Notes under the pieces: model-generated
What the model saw: the letters and a program-made list of their open reading frames with translations, nothing else
What the model was told of the DNA's origin: nothing
The model's database searches: none
Part shown: piece after piece, positions 37,859-46,964 of the stretch
Layout of the letters: each line of letters begins with the position of its first letter
Numbering within the stretch: position 1 is the stretch's first letter
Position numbers and translations under genes: made by a program
Assembly: GCF_016907835.1 (NCBI RefSeq)
Contig: NZ_JAFBCT010000001.1
Span: 1,426,001-1,490,000, forward strand
Direction: 5' to 3'
From: Agromyces cerinus
GTDB taxonomy: Bacteria; Actinomycetota; Actinomycetes; Actinomycetales; Microbacteriaceae
DNA: 64,000 nucleotides

Positions 37859-38580
37859 GAGACGCCGGCGGCGGACAGCTGCGCGGCACGCGCGGCCGAC
37901 GCGTAGGCGTCGACGGCCTGCGCCCGCTCGCCCGAGACGTACTCGAGCCCGGCGCGCGAGGCCATGGTGTCGAGGATCCGATCGGCGAATACGGGATTCT
38001 TGGCGAGCACCGGGCCATGCAGGTGGGTGCCGTAGACATCGCCCATGACCGCGCCCTCCTGACCGGAGTCGCGGCCGTTGCCGTGTCCGGCGCGAAGACG
38101 GCCGAGCGGGGATGCCTCTGCGCCGACGTAGTCGCGCGCGTGGTTCTCGAAGCCGACGAGCATGCCGAAGCGCGGGCTCTTCACCACGACGTCGCCGGTC
38201 ACCCGGTTCGCACGCGGCACTGAACGGCCCGGCAGGATGCCGAGGCCCTCGACGCTGCGCCCGCTCGCGAGCTCGACGCCCCAGCTGAGCAGCTCCCAGC
38301 CGGTGCCGATCGCGAGGATCGGCACGCCCTCGGTGCCCCAGCGGCGGAACTCGTCGTGCATCGTGAGCAGCAGTTCGCGGCTCTCGTCGAGTGACGAGTC
38401 GCTGCCCGAACCGAGCACGATCGCGTCGACGCGGGGCGGCAGCTGCGCGGCCGACTCGACCTCGACGACCTCGGCGTCGAGGCCCGCCCACCGTGCACGC
38501 GTCGCGAGCACGCGGGCGTTCTCGGCGTCGCCGTTCGTGTTCTGGAGTCGGGGCAGCAACGAGACGATCGTGAGGGTCAT
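37843..38580 (-). CDS. gatD: GatD-like glutamine amidotransferase homologue lacking the catalytic cysteine
   Basis: A 245-residue CobB/CobQ-like class I glutaminase homologue, partner of MurT. The fold signatures remain: IVSLLPRLQNTNGDAENARV at the start, AIVLGSGSDSSLDE, ENHARDYVG, and THLHGPVLAKNP with the triad histidine (about residue 186). The nucleophile elbow, which in active GatD reads xCGGxQ, is AIGTGWELL (residues 90-98), and there is not one cysteine in the protein. It cannot hydrolyse glutamine by the usual mechanism. The ATG overlaps the murT stop (ATGA), so the two are coupled. It may be a structural partner, or the pair may use another amine donor. Confidence 0.85.
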   Translation of the reverse strand: MTLTIVSLLPRLQNTNGDAENARVLATRARWAGLDAEVVEVESAAQLPPRVDAIVLGSGSDSSLDESRELLLTMHDEFRRWGTEGVPILAIGTGWELLSWGVELASGRSVEGLGILPGRSVPRANRVTGDVVVKSPRFGMLVGFENHARDYVGAEASPLGRLRAGHGNGRDSGQEGAVMGDVYGTHLHGPVLAKNPVFADRILDTMASRAGLEYVSGERAQAVDAYASAARAAQLSAAGVSLPES

Positions 38581-39833
38581 TCTGCTCCAGCGAGTCCGAG
38601 GTGGGCGCGAGTGCGTCGCATGGCGTCGGCGGTGAAGACGATCGTCTTGACGCCCGACGAGGGCGCCGGCATCGCCAGGAAGTCGTCGACGGCCGTGCCG
38701 AGGTCAGGCTCGACGCGGTCGATCTCGACGCCGTCGTAGGCCAGCATGAGCGCCGCCTCGGCCGACTTCGAACCGGTCACGATCGAGACCCGGCCGAGCG
38801 AACCGGCATCCGTCGGCCAGAAATAGGAAGGGTCGCGCACGTCGGAACCGATCGCGAACAGGATCTGCTCGGTGCCCGGCGCGATGCTGTCGACGTTGAG
38901 CTGATAGCTGGCGGGATTCTGCACGAGCACGAACTCGACATCCTGACCGCGAACGGTGGTGCGCTCGCCACGGCCGAACACGGCGGGGATCGCGCTCAGG
39001 GCATCGGCAGCCGTCGAGCTCGCGAAGCGCTCGCCGAGCACGGCCTTCGCCGTCGCGTACGCGGCCGCCGCATCGACGGCGTAGTGCACGCCGCGTGCCG
39101 GCAGTCCGATCGAGACGGATGTCCCGGCGTCATCGAGCACTGCAGACGCACCGTCGACCGTTTCGACGACCACGTCGGTGCCGCTCGACAGTCGGGTGCC
39201 GCTCGTCTCGGTGTAGCCGAGGCCGCGCGGCGATGCCGCGAGCACGGTCTCGGTGACGCCGAAGCGGTGCACGGCGACCTCGGGGCGAACCCGTGCGGCC
39301 AGTCGCTCGAGGTAGGCGTCATCGGCGTTCACGATGATCGACTCGCCGGCGCGCGCCGCGATGCGGGCGAGCATGGAGGCGACCATCTCTGAGTCGTGGA
39401 AACGGTCGATCTGGTCGACCATGACGTTCGTCAGGCACACGACCCGCGCGTCGACGCCCTGCATGACGAGTGCGCCGTGGCCCTCGTCCATCTCGAGCAC
39501 CGCGACCTCGCCGGGCACGCGGCCCTGCCAGTCGGCCTGCTCGAGCAACGCCGAGGTGAGGCCCTGGCTGATGTTCGCCGTCGACGGATTGGTGAAGACG
39601 TCGACGCCGTGGGCGCGGAGGATCGCGACGAGCATCTTCGTGGTCGTCGACTTGCCGCTCGAACCCGAGACGACGACGAGACCCTGCGGGAAGCCCGAGA
39701 GGGTGCGCTTCAGGTACTTCGGGGCGATGCGGTTGACGACCAGGCCGGGAACAGCCGATCCGCCGCCGGGCTTGCGCAGCCGGGCGGCGAATCGGGTGAG
39801 CCTGCCGACGAGGATCGCCGGGGCGTAGCGCAC
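38577..39833 (-). CDS. murT: MurT-like Mur ligase without the zinc ribbon
   Basis: A 418-residue Mur-ligase homologue. Residues 54-70 hold an altered ATP loop, VSGSSGKSTTTKMLVA, in place of TGTNGKT. VFTNPSTANISQGLTSALLE, LEMDEGHGAL and TNVMVDQIDRFHD are MurT-like. Typical MurT carries a four-cysteine ribbon in the central domain; this region (about residues 205-245, RFGVTETVLAASPRGLGYTE) has none. The catalytic-Asp region is represented by VRDPSYFWPTD. In other Gram-positives MurT-GatD amidates the D-Glu of lipid II. GTG 39833 lies 7 nt after the sigA stop; the longer frame is shadow of sigA. Confidence 0.85.
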   Translation of the reverse strand: MRYAPAILVGRLTRFAARLRKPGGGSAVPGLVVNRIAPKYLKRTLSGFPQGLVVVSGSSGKSTTTKMLVAILRAHGVDVFTNPSTANISQGLTSALLEQADWQGRVPGEVAVLEMDEGHGALVMQGVDARVVCLTNVMVDQIDRFHDSEMVASMLARIAARAGESIIVNADDAYLERLAARVRPEVAVHRFGVTETVLAASPRGLGYTETSGTRLSSGTDVVVETVDGASAVLDDAGTSVSIGLPARGVHYAVDAAAAYATAKAVLGERFASSTAADALSAIPAVFGRGERTTVRGQDVEFVLVQNPASYQLNVDSIAPGTEQILFAIGSDVRDPSYFWPTDAGSLGRVSIVTGSKSAEAALMLAYDGVEIDRVEPDLGTAVDDFLAMPAPSSGVKTIVFTADAMRRTRAHLGLAGAE

Positions 39834-39840
39834 TGGCGGC

Positions 39841-41133
39841 CTACTCGAGGTAGTCGCGGAGCGACTGCGAACGCGAAGGGTGACGCAACTTCGCCATCGT
39901 CTTCGACTCGATCTGGCGGATGCGCTCACGCGTGACACCGAAGGTGTCGCCGATCTGGTCGAGGGTCTTCGGCATTCCGTCGCCGAGGCCGAATCGCATG
40001 CGGATGACGCCCGCCTCGCGCTCGCTCAGCGAGTCGAGGAGCGACTCGAGCTGCTTCTGCAGCATCGTGAAACCGACCGCGTCGGCCGGGACGACCGCCT
40101 CGGTGTCCTCGATGAGGTCGCCGAACTCGCTGTCGCCGTCTTCACCGAGGGGCGTGTGCAGCGAGATGGGCTCGCGGCCGTACTTCTGCACCTCGATGAC
40201 CTTCTCGGGGGTCATGTCGAGTTCGCGGCTGAGCTCTTCGGGCGTGGGCTCGCGACCGAGGTCCTGCAGCATCTGACGCTGTACGCGGGCGAGCTTGTTG
40301 ATGACCTCGACCATGTGCACCGGGATGCGGATGGTGCGCGCCTGGTCGGCCATGGCGCGGGTGATCGCCTGGCGGATCCACCACGTCGCGTACGTCGAGA
40401 ACTTGAAGCCCTTGGTGTAGTCGAACTTCTCGACCGCACGGATGAGGCCGAGGTTGCCCTCTTGGATGAGGTCGAGGAACTGCATGCCGCGACCCGTATA
40501 GCGCTTGGCGAGCGAGACCACGAGGCGCAGGTTCGCGCCGAGCAGGTGGCTCTTGGCGCGCTGACCGTCTTTGGCGACCCACTGCAGTTCGCGACCGAGC
40601 TGCGAGCGCTTCTCCGCATCGGTCATGTGCGACAGCTTCTCTTCGGCGAACAGGCCCGCCTCGATGCGCATCGCGAGCTCGACCTCTTCGGCCGCGTTCA
40701 GGAGCGCGACCTTTCCGATCTGCTTCAGGTAGTCCTTGACGGGGTCGGCCGTCGCGCCGGTGATGGCGCTCGAGTAGACCGGAACCTCGTCTTCGTCGTC
40801 GACCGCGCGCAGCACGAGGGCACCGGTGGGGTGCGGCTCTACCGCGACGGCCTTCGTGTCGTCGTCGTCGCCGTCGGCCGCCGAGTCATCGGCGCCGTCG
40901 ACGACCTCGATGTCGACGACCTCTTCACCTTCATCGTCGTCGCTCTTGGCCTTCGCCTTGGCGCGGGGCTTGGTCGCGGTCTTCGCGGTGGTAGCGCGCG
41001 GCGTCTTGGTCGCGGGGGTGGCCGCGGCCTTCGCCGGCGTCTTCGCGGCGGTCGACTTCGCGGCGGTCGCGCGCTTCGCAGCGGGCTTCTCCGCCTCGCT
41101 CGCAGCCGTCGTCGCGGCTTTCGTCGTTGCCAT
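39841..41133 (-). CDS. sigA: Principal RNA polymerase sigma factor
   Basis: A 430-residue group 1 sigma factor (RpoD/HrdB/SigA). An Ala/Lys/Thr-rich N-terminus (about 60 residues) and an acidic stretch precede region 1.2 ([20 protein letters not shown]). Region 2 follows with [20 protein letters not shown] and [20 protein letters not shown], then region 3, and region 4 with [27 protein letters not shown] lies 8 nt before the ATG at 41133. It directs housekeeping transcription, consistent with the TANNNT -10 elements seen throughout. murT begins 7 nt after its stop. Confidence 0.97.
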   Translation of the reverse strand: MATTKAATTAASEAEKPAAKRATAAKSTAAKTPAKAAATPATKTPRATTAKTATKPRAKAKAKSDDDEGEEVVDIEVVDGADDSAADGDDDDTKAVAVEPHPTGALVLRAVDDEDEVPVYSSAITGATADPVKDYLKQIGKVALLNAAEEVELAMRIEAGLFAEEKLSHMTDAEKRSQLGRELQWVAKDGQRAKSHLLGANLRLVVSLAKRYTGRGMQFLDLIQEGNLGLIRAVEKFDYTKGFKFSTYATWWIRQAITRAMADQARTIRIPVHMVEVINKLARVQRQMLQDLGREPTPEELSRELDMTPEKVIEVQKYGREPISLHTPLGEDGDSEFGDLIEDTEAVVPADAVGFTMLQKQLESLLDSLSEREAGVIRMRFGLGDGMPKTLDQIGDTFGVTRERIRQIESKTMAKLRHPSRSQSLRDYLE

Positions 41134-41290
41134 TCGTTGAACCTCTCCTACCGTTGTGCCCGCGCGTCCTCGCGGACTCGGCTCTTGCACTCGGTCCGGT
41201 CGTTTTCGGACACTATGAGGACCCATGTCAAGTCCGCTGCATCGGCATGGTCTTTCACCACGCCAGCGGGCCAGAACGGGTCCTGCCTCC

Positions 41291-41296
41291 ATTATA
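41291..41296 (-). promoter_or_regulatory. Consensus -10 upstream of sigA
   Basis: A perfect TATAAT on the minus strand, about 158 nt before the sigA ATG, with no good -35 at 16-18 nt. The 254 bases between sigA and the PAC2 gene otherwise contain no gene that I can support. Confidence 0.45.
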
Positions 41297-41387
41297 CAGA
41301 CGTGCGCACCGCTTCACGCCTGATCGGGGCCGGACTCGCTCTCTTGTTGCTTCAACGTCGAGACGGCCGGGGGCATTCCCCGCCCGT

Positions 41388-42314
41388 TCAGAGTCCGCGC
41401 GGCGTGTCGTCGTCGTTCGCGCGGCGGAACGCGAGGAACTTCTCGAGCTCCGCGGCGATCTCATCGGCCGACGGCAGCTCGCCGTCTTCGTCGGTCAGCG
41501 GCGATCGGAGCGTGGTGCCCTCCATGTAGGAGTCGTGCCGCTGCTCGAGCGTGCCCACGAGCTTCGCGAGCTCGGCGTTCTCCGACACCTGCTCGTCGAT
41601 GCGGGCGATGAAGTCCCGTCCCTGTTCGCGCAGCGCGTCGGTCGGGAAGATGCGTCCGGTCGCGGCGCTGATCGCCTCGAGCGCGGTGATCGCGGCCGAT
41701 GGGTACTCGGCGTCGGAGAGGTAGTGCGGAATCAGCAGCACGAAGCCCGTCGTGGGGTGGTCGAGCTCTTGGAGCCGAAACTCGACGAGGTGCAGCGCGT
41801 TGGCGGGCACCTGCGTCGTCGGACGCCAGATCGACATCGCATCGATGAGTTCGGAGCGATTGCCGCTCACGGTCACGCCGACGGGCCGCGTGTGCGGCAC
41901 GGGCATCGGGATCGAGTTGATCCAGGTGGTCGACGACACCTCGAATCGCTCGATCAGGTCGAGTACGGCCGAGCTGAACCGCTGCCACTGATAGTCGGGC
42001 TCGAATCCGGTGAGCAGCAGGAACTGCTGGCCCAGCTCGTCGACCGCGAGATCGAGGCTCAGCCGCGGCGGCGTGTAGTCGGTGAGGTGGTCGCCCTCGA
42101 AGAGGATGATCGGCCGGCGCGCCCGGTAGTCGAGCAGTTCGTCGGCCTCGAAGGATGCCACGACCGTGCTGTCGAGCGTCGAGAGCAGGTACTCGGTGGT
42201 CTGCGCGACGGCCCCGCCCGCATCGGCGTAGCCGGTGAGACCCGCGACCAGCGGAAGCCCGGCGGGAACGATCACGTCGGGGTTCAACTCGTACAGGGAG
42301 CGGGGGTCTCGCAT
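41388..42314 (-). CDS. PAC2-family protein
   Basis: A 308-residue member of the PAC2 (proteasome assembly chaperone 2-like) family. Signatures are LPLVAGLTGYADAGGAVAQT near residue 19, RRPIILFEGDHLTDYTPPRL, FEPDYQWQRF, and VGVTVSGNRSELID with TGFVLLIPHYLSDAEYPSAA. Actinobacterial PAC2 proteins are widespread, with no settled function; a link to proteasome assembly is only by homology, and no proteasome gene is present here. TAGGCT ends 6 nt before the ATG, so it is likely leaderless. Divergent from pepA. Confidence 0.88.
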   Translation of the reverse strand: MRDPRSLYELNPDVIVPAGLPLVAGLTGYADAGGAVAQTTEYLLSTLDSTVVASFEADELLDYRARRPIILFEGDHLTDYTPPRLSLDLAVDELGQQFLLLTGFEPDYQWQRFSSAVLDLIERFEVSSTTWINSIPMPVPHTRPVGVTVSGNRSELIDAMSIWRPTTQVPANALHLVEFRLQELDHPTTGFVLLIPHYLSDAEYPSAAITALEAISAATGRIFPTDALREQGRDFIARIDEQVSENAELAKLVGTLEQRHDSYMEGTTLRSPLTDEDGELPSADEIAAELEKFLAFRRANDDDTPRGL

Positions 42315-42320
42315 GCTTCC

Positions 42321-42326
42321 AGCCTA
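42321..42326 (-). promoter_or_regulatory. -10 element, probable leaderless promoter of the PAC2 gene
   Basis: TAGGCT on the minus strand ends 6 nt before the ATG at 42314. No Shine-Dalgarno is present. Confidence 0.45.
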
Positions 42327-42389
42327 CTGAGGCCCGTTGCACCCTCCTCCGGATCATCGCCCGTCCACATGATGCCGAGAGCGAACACG

Positions 42390-42395
42390 TACGAT
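42390..42395 (+). promoter_or_regulatory. -10 element, probable leaderless promoter of pepA
   Basis: TACGAT ends 7 nt before the ATG at 42403, which has no Shine-Dalgarno. Confidence 0.45.
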
Positions 42396-42402
42396 CGACC
42401 GC

Positions 42403-43875
42403 ATGGCTGTTCCCACCCTCTCAGTGACCGACTCCCCCGCTTCCGCCTCCGACGCCGACGTCGTGCTGCTCGCCGTCCGAAAGGGCGCCGACGGCCCGGA
42501 ACTGCTGGCCGAAGCCGGCTTCGACTGGGTGGCGCCCGTGCTCGAGGCGCTCGACCTGAGCGGGGCGGCCGAAGAGTTCATCCGCATCCCCGGCGTTGCC
42601 GGCGGCCCGCGTGTGGTCGCGCTGGTCGGCATCGGGGAGCGAGCGGATGCCGCGAGCCTCCGCCTCGCCGCGGGTAGCGCGCTCCGCCAGCTGAAGGGCG
42701 AGCTCGCGGTGGCGATCGCCGTTCCGACCGATGACGCCGACGCTGCCGCTGCACTCCTCGAGGGCGCAGGTCTCGGCGCCTACGGCTACGACGGATTCCG
42801 TTCGGAGCCGAAGCCGCGGCCCACGAGCATCGTGCTGCACTCCGTGTTCGACGGGTCCGCGATCGGTGTCGACCGGGTTCGCGCGGTGGTCGCCGCCGTC
42901 GCGACCACGAAGGACCTCGTCAACATGCCGCCCGCCGACCTGTTCCCCGAGCGACTCGCGCAGATCGCCGTCGAGGCGGCCGCGGCCGTCGGCATCGGCT
43001 CGAAGGTGTGGGACGAGCAGGCGCTCGCCGCCGACGGGTTCGGCGGCATCCTCGCCGTCGGTCAGGGCTCGAGTCGCGGGCCGCGACTCGTGCGCCTCGA
43101 CTACACGCCGGCCGGGGCATCCGCTCACCTCGCCCTCGTCGGCAAGGGCATCACGTACGACTCGGGCGGCATCTCGCTGAAGCCCATGACCGCGCTCGTC
43201 GGCATGAAGACCGACATGGCGGGGGCGGCAACCGTGCTCTCCGCGATGGTCGCCCTCGCCGAGCTCGAGGTGCCGATCCGGGTCACGGGATGGCTCTGCA
43301 TCGCCGAGAACCTGCCCTCCTCGACCGCGGCGCGCCCGAACGACGTGCTGCGGATCCGCGGCGGCAAGACCGTCGAGGTCATCAACACCGACGCAGAGGG
43401 CCGGCTCGTGCTCGCCGACGGCCTGGTCGCCGCGAGCGAGGAGCAGCCCGACGCGATCGTCGACGTCGCGACCCTCACCGGCGCGCAGATGGTCGCTCTC
43501 GGCCACCGGATCGCGGGCCTCATGGGCGAGGAGGACCTCGTCGGGCAGGTGCGCGCGGCGGCGGACTCGGTCGACGAGTCGACCTGGCCGATGCCGCTCC
43601 CCCGCGACCTCATGCAGTACCTGAAGTCGGATGTCGCCGATCTCGCGAACACCAAGCTCGGCATGACGGTGCCCGGCATGCTGCTCGCGGGCGTCTTCCT
43701 GCAGGAGTTCGTCGGGCTGCGAGAGGGCGCCGACACGCGCATCCCGTGGGCCCACCTCGACATCGCGGGCCCCTCGCACAACACCGCAGCCGGCTACGGC
43801 TTCACCGGATCGGGCGCCACCGGCATCGCCGTTCGCACACTCATCCGGCTGGGCGAGCAGCTCGCCGCAGAGTAG
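42403..43875 (+). CDS. pepA: Leucyl aminopeptidase (M17)
   Basis: A 490-residue cytosolic dizinc exopeptidase. The N-terminal regulatory domain (residues 1-150) is followed by the catalytic domain with LVGKGITYDSGGISLKPMTA (metal Lys and Asp), MKTDMAGAATVLSAMVALAE, and the M17 signature NTDAEGRLVLADGL. PRDLMQYLKSDVADL and WAHLDIAGPSHNTAAGYG close the active site. It releases N-terminal residues in peptide turnover. Divergent from PAC2 by 88 bp, each with its own leaderless-type -10. Confidence 0.95.
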   Translation: MAVPTLSVTDSPASASDADVVLLAVRKGADGPELLAEAGFDWVAPVLEALDLSGAAEEFIRIPGVAGGPRVVALVGIGERADAASLRLAAGSALRQLKGELAVAIAVPTDDADAAAALLEGAGLGAYGYDGFRSEPKPRPTSIVLHSVFDGSAIGVDRVRAVVAAVATTKDLVNMPPADLFPERLAQIAVEAAAAVGIGSKVWDEQALAADGFGGILAVGQGSSRGPRLVRLDYTPAGASAHLALVGKGITYDSGGISLKPMTALVGMKTDMAGAATVLSAMVALAELEVPIRVTGWLCIAENLPSSTAARPNDVLRIRGGKTVEVINTDAEGRLVLADGLVAASEEQPDAIVDVATLTGAQMVALGHRIAGLMGEEDLVGQVRAAADSVDESTWPMPLPRDLMQYLKSDVADLANTKLGMTVPGMLLAGVFLQEFVGLREGADTRIPWAHLDIAGPSHNTAAGYGFTGSGATGIAVRTLIRLGEQLAAE

Positions 43876-43887
43876 TAAGGTCGTTGG

Positions 43888-43904
43888 GGGCGAGATCCTC
43901 GCCC
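43888..43904 (+). terminator. Hairpin downstream of pepA
   Basis: GGGCGAG and CTCGCCC form a 7-bp stem over ATC, 12 nt after the pepA stop. A second small stem (CCCGG/CCGGG) follows near 43915-43932. Without a T tract it may be a weak terminator or a leader structure for lpd. Confidence 0.45.
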
Positions 43905-43974
43905 ATACACCCTGTCCCGGCAACGAACCGGGAGCAGTCCGTGTCGCAGATCTGGTGCGCAAGGGAGAGAGCGT

Positions 43975-45348
43975 TTGTCCGAGCAGAACTTTGACATTGT
44001 CGTCCTGGGCGGAGGCAGCGCCGGCTACGCCGCTGCGATCCGTGCCGTCGAACTCGGCATGACCGCCGTGGTGATCGAGAAGGACAAGCTCGGCGGCACG
44101 TGTCTCCACCGCGGTTGCATCCCCACGAAGGCCCTGCTGCACTCGGCAGAGGTCGCCGAGGTGGCCCGCGAATCTGCGAAGTACGGCGTCAAGACCTCCT
44201 TCGAGGGCGTCGACATCGCCGGCGTCTCCGCCTACCGCGAGGGCATCGTCGCGAGCAAGTGGAAGGGCCTGCAGGGTCTGCTGAAGGCTCGCGGCATCCC
44301 CGTCATCGCCGGTGAGGGCCGTCTCGTCGCCGCGAACACCGTGGCCGTCGGCGACGACCGCTACGTCGGCAAGAACGTCGTGCTCGCCACGGGTTCCTAC
44401 TCGCGCTCGCTCCCCGGCCTCGAGATCGGCGGCCGCGTCATCACGAGCGAGCAGGCCCTCGAGCTCGACTTCATCCCCAAGAAGGTCGCCGTGCTCGGCG
44501 GCGGCGTCATCGGCGTCGAGTTCGCGAGCGTCTGGAACTCCTTCGGCGCCGACGTGACGATCATCGAAGCCCTGCCCCACCTCGTGCCCAACGAGGAGGA
44601 GACGATCTCGAAGCAGCTCGAGCGCGCCTTCCGCAAGCGCGGCATCGAGTACTCGCTCGGCGTGCGCTTCCAGAGCGTGACCCAGAACGACGACGGCGTC
44701 GTCGTGACGCTCGAGAACGGCACCACCTACGAGGCGGAGCTGCTGCTCGTCGCCGTCGGCCGTGGCCCGGTCACGCAGAACCTCGGCTACGAAGAGGCCG
44801 GCATCACCATCGACCGCGGCTTCGTCATCACGAACGACCGCCTCGAGACGAGCGTTCCCGGCGTCTACGCCGCCGGCGACATCGTCCCCGGCCTGCAGCT
44901 CGCGCACCGCAGCTACCAGCAGGGCATCTTCATCGCCGAGGAGATCGCGGGCCTCGCCCCGATCGTCGTCGAAGACGTGAACATCCCGAAGATCACCTAC
45001 TGCGAGCCCGAGGTCGCCTCCGTCGGCTACACCGAGGCGAAGGCCGCCGAGAAGTTCGGCGCCGACCAGGTGTCGTCGTTCGAGTACAACCTCGCCGGCA
45101 ACGGCAAGAGCTCGATCCTCGGCACCTCCGGCTCGATCAAGGTCGTCCGCGTGAACGATGGCCCGATCGTCGGCGTGCACATGATCGGCGGCCGTGTCGG
45201 AGAGCTCATCGCCGAGGCGCAGCTCGCCGTGAACTGGGAGGCGTACCCCGAAGACATCGCCCCGTTCATCCACGCCCACCCGACCCAGGGCGAGGCATTC
45301 GGCGAGGCAGTGCTGAAGCTGGCCGGCAAGCCGCTCCACGCCATCTGA
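43975..45348 (+). CDS. lpd: Dihydrolipoyl dehydrogenase
   Basis: A 457-residue flavoprotein, E3 of 2-oxo acid dehydrogenase complexes; it reoxidises dihydrolipoamide with NAD. The FAD loop VLGGGSAGYAAAIRAVELG is at residues 8-26, the redox disulfide in GGTCLHRGCIPTKALLH, the NAD loop in VAVLGGGVIGVEFASVW, and the catalytic His-Glu pair in the closing HAHPTQGEAFGE. The start is TTG at 43975 with AGGGAGAG 5 nt upstream. sucB follows 68 nt later, and lipB/lipA nearby make its lipoyl cofactor. Confidence 0.96.
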   Translation: MSEQNFDIVVLGGGSAGYAAAIRAVELGMTAVVIEKDKLGGTCLHRGCIPTKALLHSAEVAEVARESAKYGVKTSFEGVDIAGVSAYREGIVASKWKGLQGLLKARGIPVIAGEGRLVAANTVAVGDDRYVGKNVVLATGSYSRSLPGLEIGGRVITSEQALELDFIPKKVAVLGGGVIGVEFASVWNSFGADVTIIEALPHLVPNEEETISKQLERAFRKRGIEYSLGVRFQSVTQNDDGVVVTLENGTTYEAELLLVAVGRGPVTQNLGYEEAGITIDRGFVITNDRLETSVPGVYAAGDIVPGLQLAHRSYQQGIFIAEEIAGLAPIVVEDVNIPKITYCEPEVASVGYTEAKAAEKFGADQVSSFEYNLAGNGKSSILGTSGSIKVVRVNDGPIVGVHMIGGRVGELIAEAQLAVNWEAYPEDIAPFIHAHPTQGEAFGEAVLKLAGKPLHAI

Positions 45349-45375
45349 ACCCGTCGTTCCCATCCACGACTGCAA

Positions 45376-45381
45376 TAAGCT
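45376..45381 (+). promoter_or_regulatory. Possible -10 of sucB
   Basis: TAAGCT lies 35 nt before the sucB ATG, giving a short 5' leader with the strong GAAGGAG ribosome site. The -35 is poor. Confidence 0.3.
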
Positions 45382-45416
45382 AGAAAGCGTTCCCACGCTG
45401 TGAAGGAGACAAGCGC

Positions 45417-46964
45417 ATGAGCGAATCCGTCAGCCTCCCGGCACTCGGAGAGAGTGTCACTGAGGGCACGGTCACCCGCTGGCTGAAGAATGTCGGCGAC
45501 CGTGTCGAGGTCGACGAGCCGCTGCTCGAGGTCTCGACCGACAAGGTCGACACCGAGATCCCGTCACCCGTGGCGGGTGTCATCGAGGCGATCCTCGTCC
45601 AAGAGGACGAAACCGTCGAGGTCGGCACCGCGCTCGTGACGATCGGCGATGGTTCGGGTGCAGCTGCTGCTGCCCCGGCCGCTCCCGAGGCCGCAGCGCC
45701 CGTGGCGGAGGCGGCTCCGGCTGCTCCTGCCGAGCCCGTCGCACCCGCTGCTCCGGTCGCCGAGCCCGTCGCACCGGCTGCCCCCGCAGCTCCGGCAGCC
45801 CCGGTCGCCGAGCCCGCAGCTCCGGCAGCCGAGCCCGCAGCTCCGGCAGCCGAGCCCGTCGCACCGGCTGCCCCCGCGGCTCCGGTTGCTCCGGCAGCCC
45901 CGGTCGCCGAGCCCGTCGCGCCGGCAGCCCCCGCAGCTCCGGCAGCCCCGGTCGCCGAGCCCGTCGCACCGGCAGCCCCCGCAGCTCCGGCAGCCCCGGT
46001 CGCCGAGCCCGCTGCTCCCGCAGCGCCGGCAGCTCCCTCGGCACCCGCCGGTGGCTCGCACGCCGGCCCTGCAGGCTATGTCACGCCGATCGTCCGCAAG
46101 CTCGCGAACGAGCAGGGTGTCGACCTCGCGAGCGTCACCGGCACCGGTGTCGGCGGTCGTATCCGCAAGCAGGACGTCATCTCGGCGAATGCTGCGCCCG
46201 CGGCATCCGCTGAAGCCGCCCCGGCGCGTCAGGAGCTCGAGGTCTCGCCGCTGCGCGGCACCACCGTGCCGATGACGCGCCTGCGCAAGGTCGTCGCCGA
46301 GCGCGCCGTCGTCTCGATGACGTCGACCGCACAGCTCACGACCGTCGTCGAGGTCGACGTGACCCGGGTTGCCCGCCTGCGCGACAAGGTCAAGGGCGAC
46401 TTCCTCGCCAAGACCGGCAACAAGCTCTCGTTCCTGCCGTTCTTCGCGATGGCAGCGGCCGAAGCGCTCCGGGCCTACCCGATCATCAACTCCACCGTCG
46501 ACGGCGACAGCATCGTCTACCCGGCGCAAGAGAACATGAGCATCGCGGTCGACACCGAGCGCGGCCTCCTCACCCCGGTGATCCGTGACTCGGCCGAGCT
46601 CGACATCGCCGGCCTCGCCGCGCAGATCGCCGACCTCGCCGAGCGCACGCGCAACAACCAGCTGAAGCCCGACGAGCTGTCGGGGGGCACCTTCACCCTG
46701 ACGAACACCGGCTCGCGCGGTGCACTCTTCGACACCCCGGTCGTGTTCCTGCCCCAGTCGGCGATCCTCGGCACCGGCACCGTCGTGAAGCGCCCCGTGG
46801 TCGTCTCGACCGACGGCGCGGACGCGATCGCCGTGCGCTCGATGGTCTACCTGGCGCTCTCGTACGACCACCGCATCATCGACGGCGCAGACGCCGCCCG
46901 CTTCCTCACCGCCGTCAAGCAGCGGCTCGAAGAGGGCGCATTCGAGGCGGACCTCGGCATCTAG
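45417..46964 (+). CDS. sucB: 2-oxo acid dehydrogenase E2 component (dihydrolipoyl succinyltransferase type)
   Basis: A 515-residue acyltransferase. One lipoyl domain (residues 1-78; lysine in [14 protein letters not shown]) is joined by an Ala/Pro/Val linker of about 140 residues to the E1/E3-binding domain ([20 protein letters not shown] then [14 protein letters not shown]). The catalytic domain follows, ending [17 protein letters not shown] with the active His and Asp. Actinobacterial E2 of this kind can serve both pyruvate and 2-oxoglutarate complexes, so the substrate is not settled. GAAGGAG precedes the ATG. The stop overlaps that of the pseudokinase gene. Confidence 0.93.
   Translation: MSESVSLPALGESVTEGTVTRWLKNVGDRVEVDEPLLEVSTDKVDTEIPSPVAGVIEAILVQEDETVEVGTALVTIGDGSGAAAAAPAAPEAAAPVAEAAPAAPAEPVAPAAPVAEPVAPAAPAAPAAPVAEPAAPAAEPAAPAAEPVAPAAPAAPVAPAAPVAEPVAPAAPAAPAAPVAEPVAPAAPAAPAAPVAEPAAPAAPAAPSAPAGGSHAGPAGYVTPIVRKLANEQGVDLASVTGTGVGGRIRKQDVISANAAPAASAEAAPARQELEVSPLRGTTVPMTRLRKVVAERAVVSMTSTAQLTTVVEVDVTRVARLRDKVKGDFLAKTGNKLSFLPFFAMAAAEALRAYPIINSTVDGDSIVYPAQENMSIAVDTERGLLTPVIRDSAELDIAGLAAQIADLAERTRNNQLKPDELSGGTFTLTNTGSRGALFDTPVVFLPQSAILGTGTVVKRPVVVSTDGADAIAVRSMVYLALSYDHRIIDGADAARFLTAVKQRLEEGAFEADLGI
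45909..46004 (+). repeat. 48-bp tandem repeat in the E2 linker
   Basis: Two adjacent 48-bp units (45909-45956, 45957-46004) match at 47 of 48 positions and encode [16 protein letters not shown] twice. Shorter degenerate units surround them from about 45720 to 46040. The linker length can change in frame by recombination. Confidence 0.85.

Noticed and set aside
41210..41240. TTGACA on the minus strand before sigA as a -35
   Set aside because: No -10 at 16-19 nt follows it; the nearest TANNNT is only 10 nt away. The TATAAT at 41291-41296 is the better candidate.
45649..46275. Pro/Arg/Ser-rich plus-strand frame in the E2 linker
   Set aside because: Frame-shifted reading of the Ala-Pro linker repeats; no start signal and the sense frame is clearly SucB.
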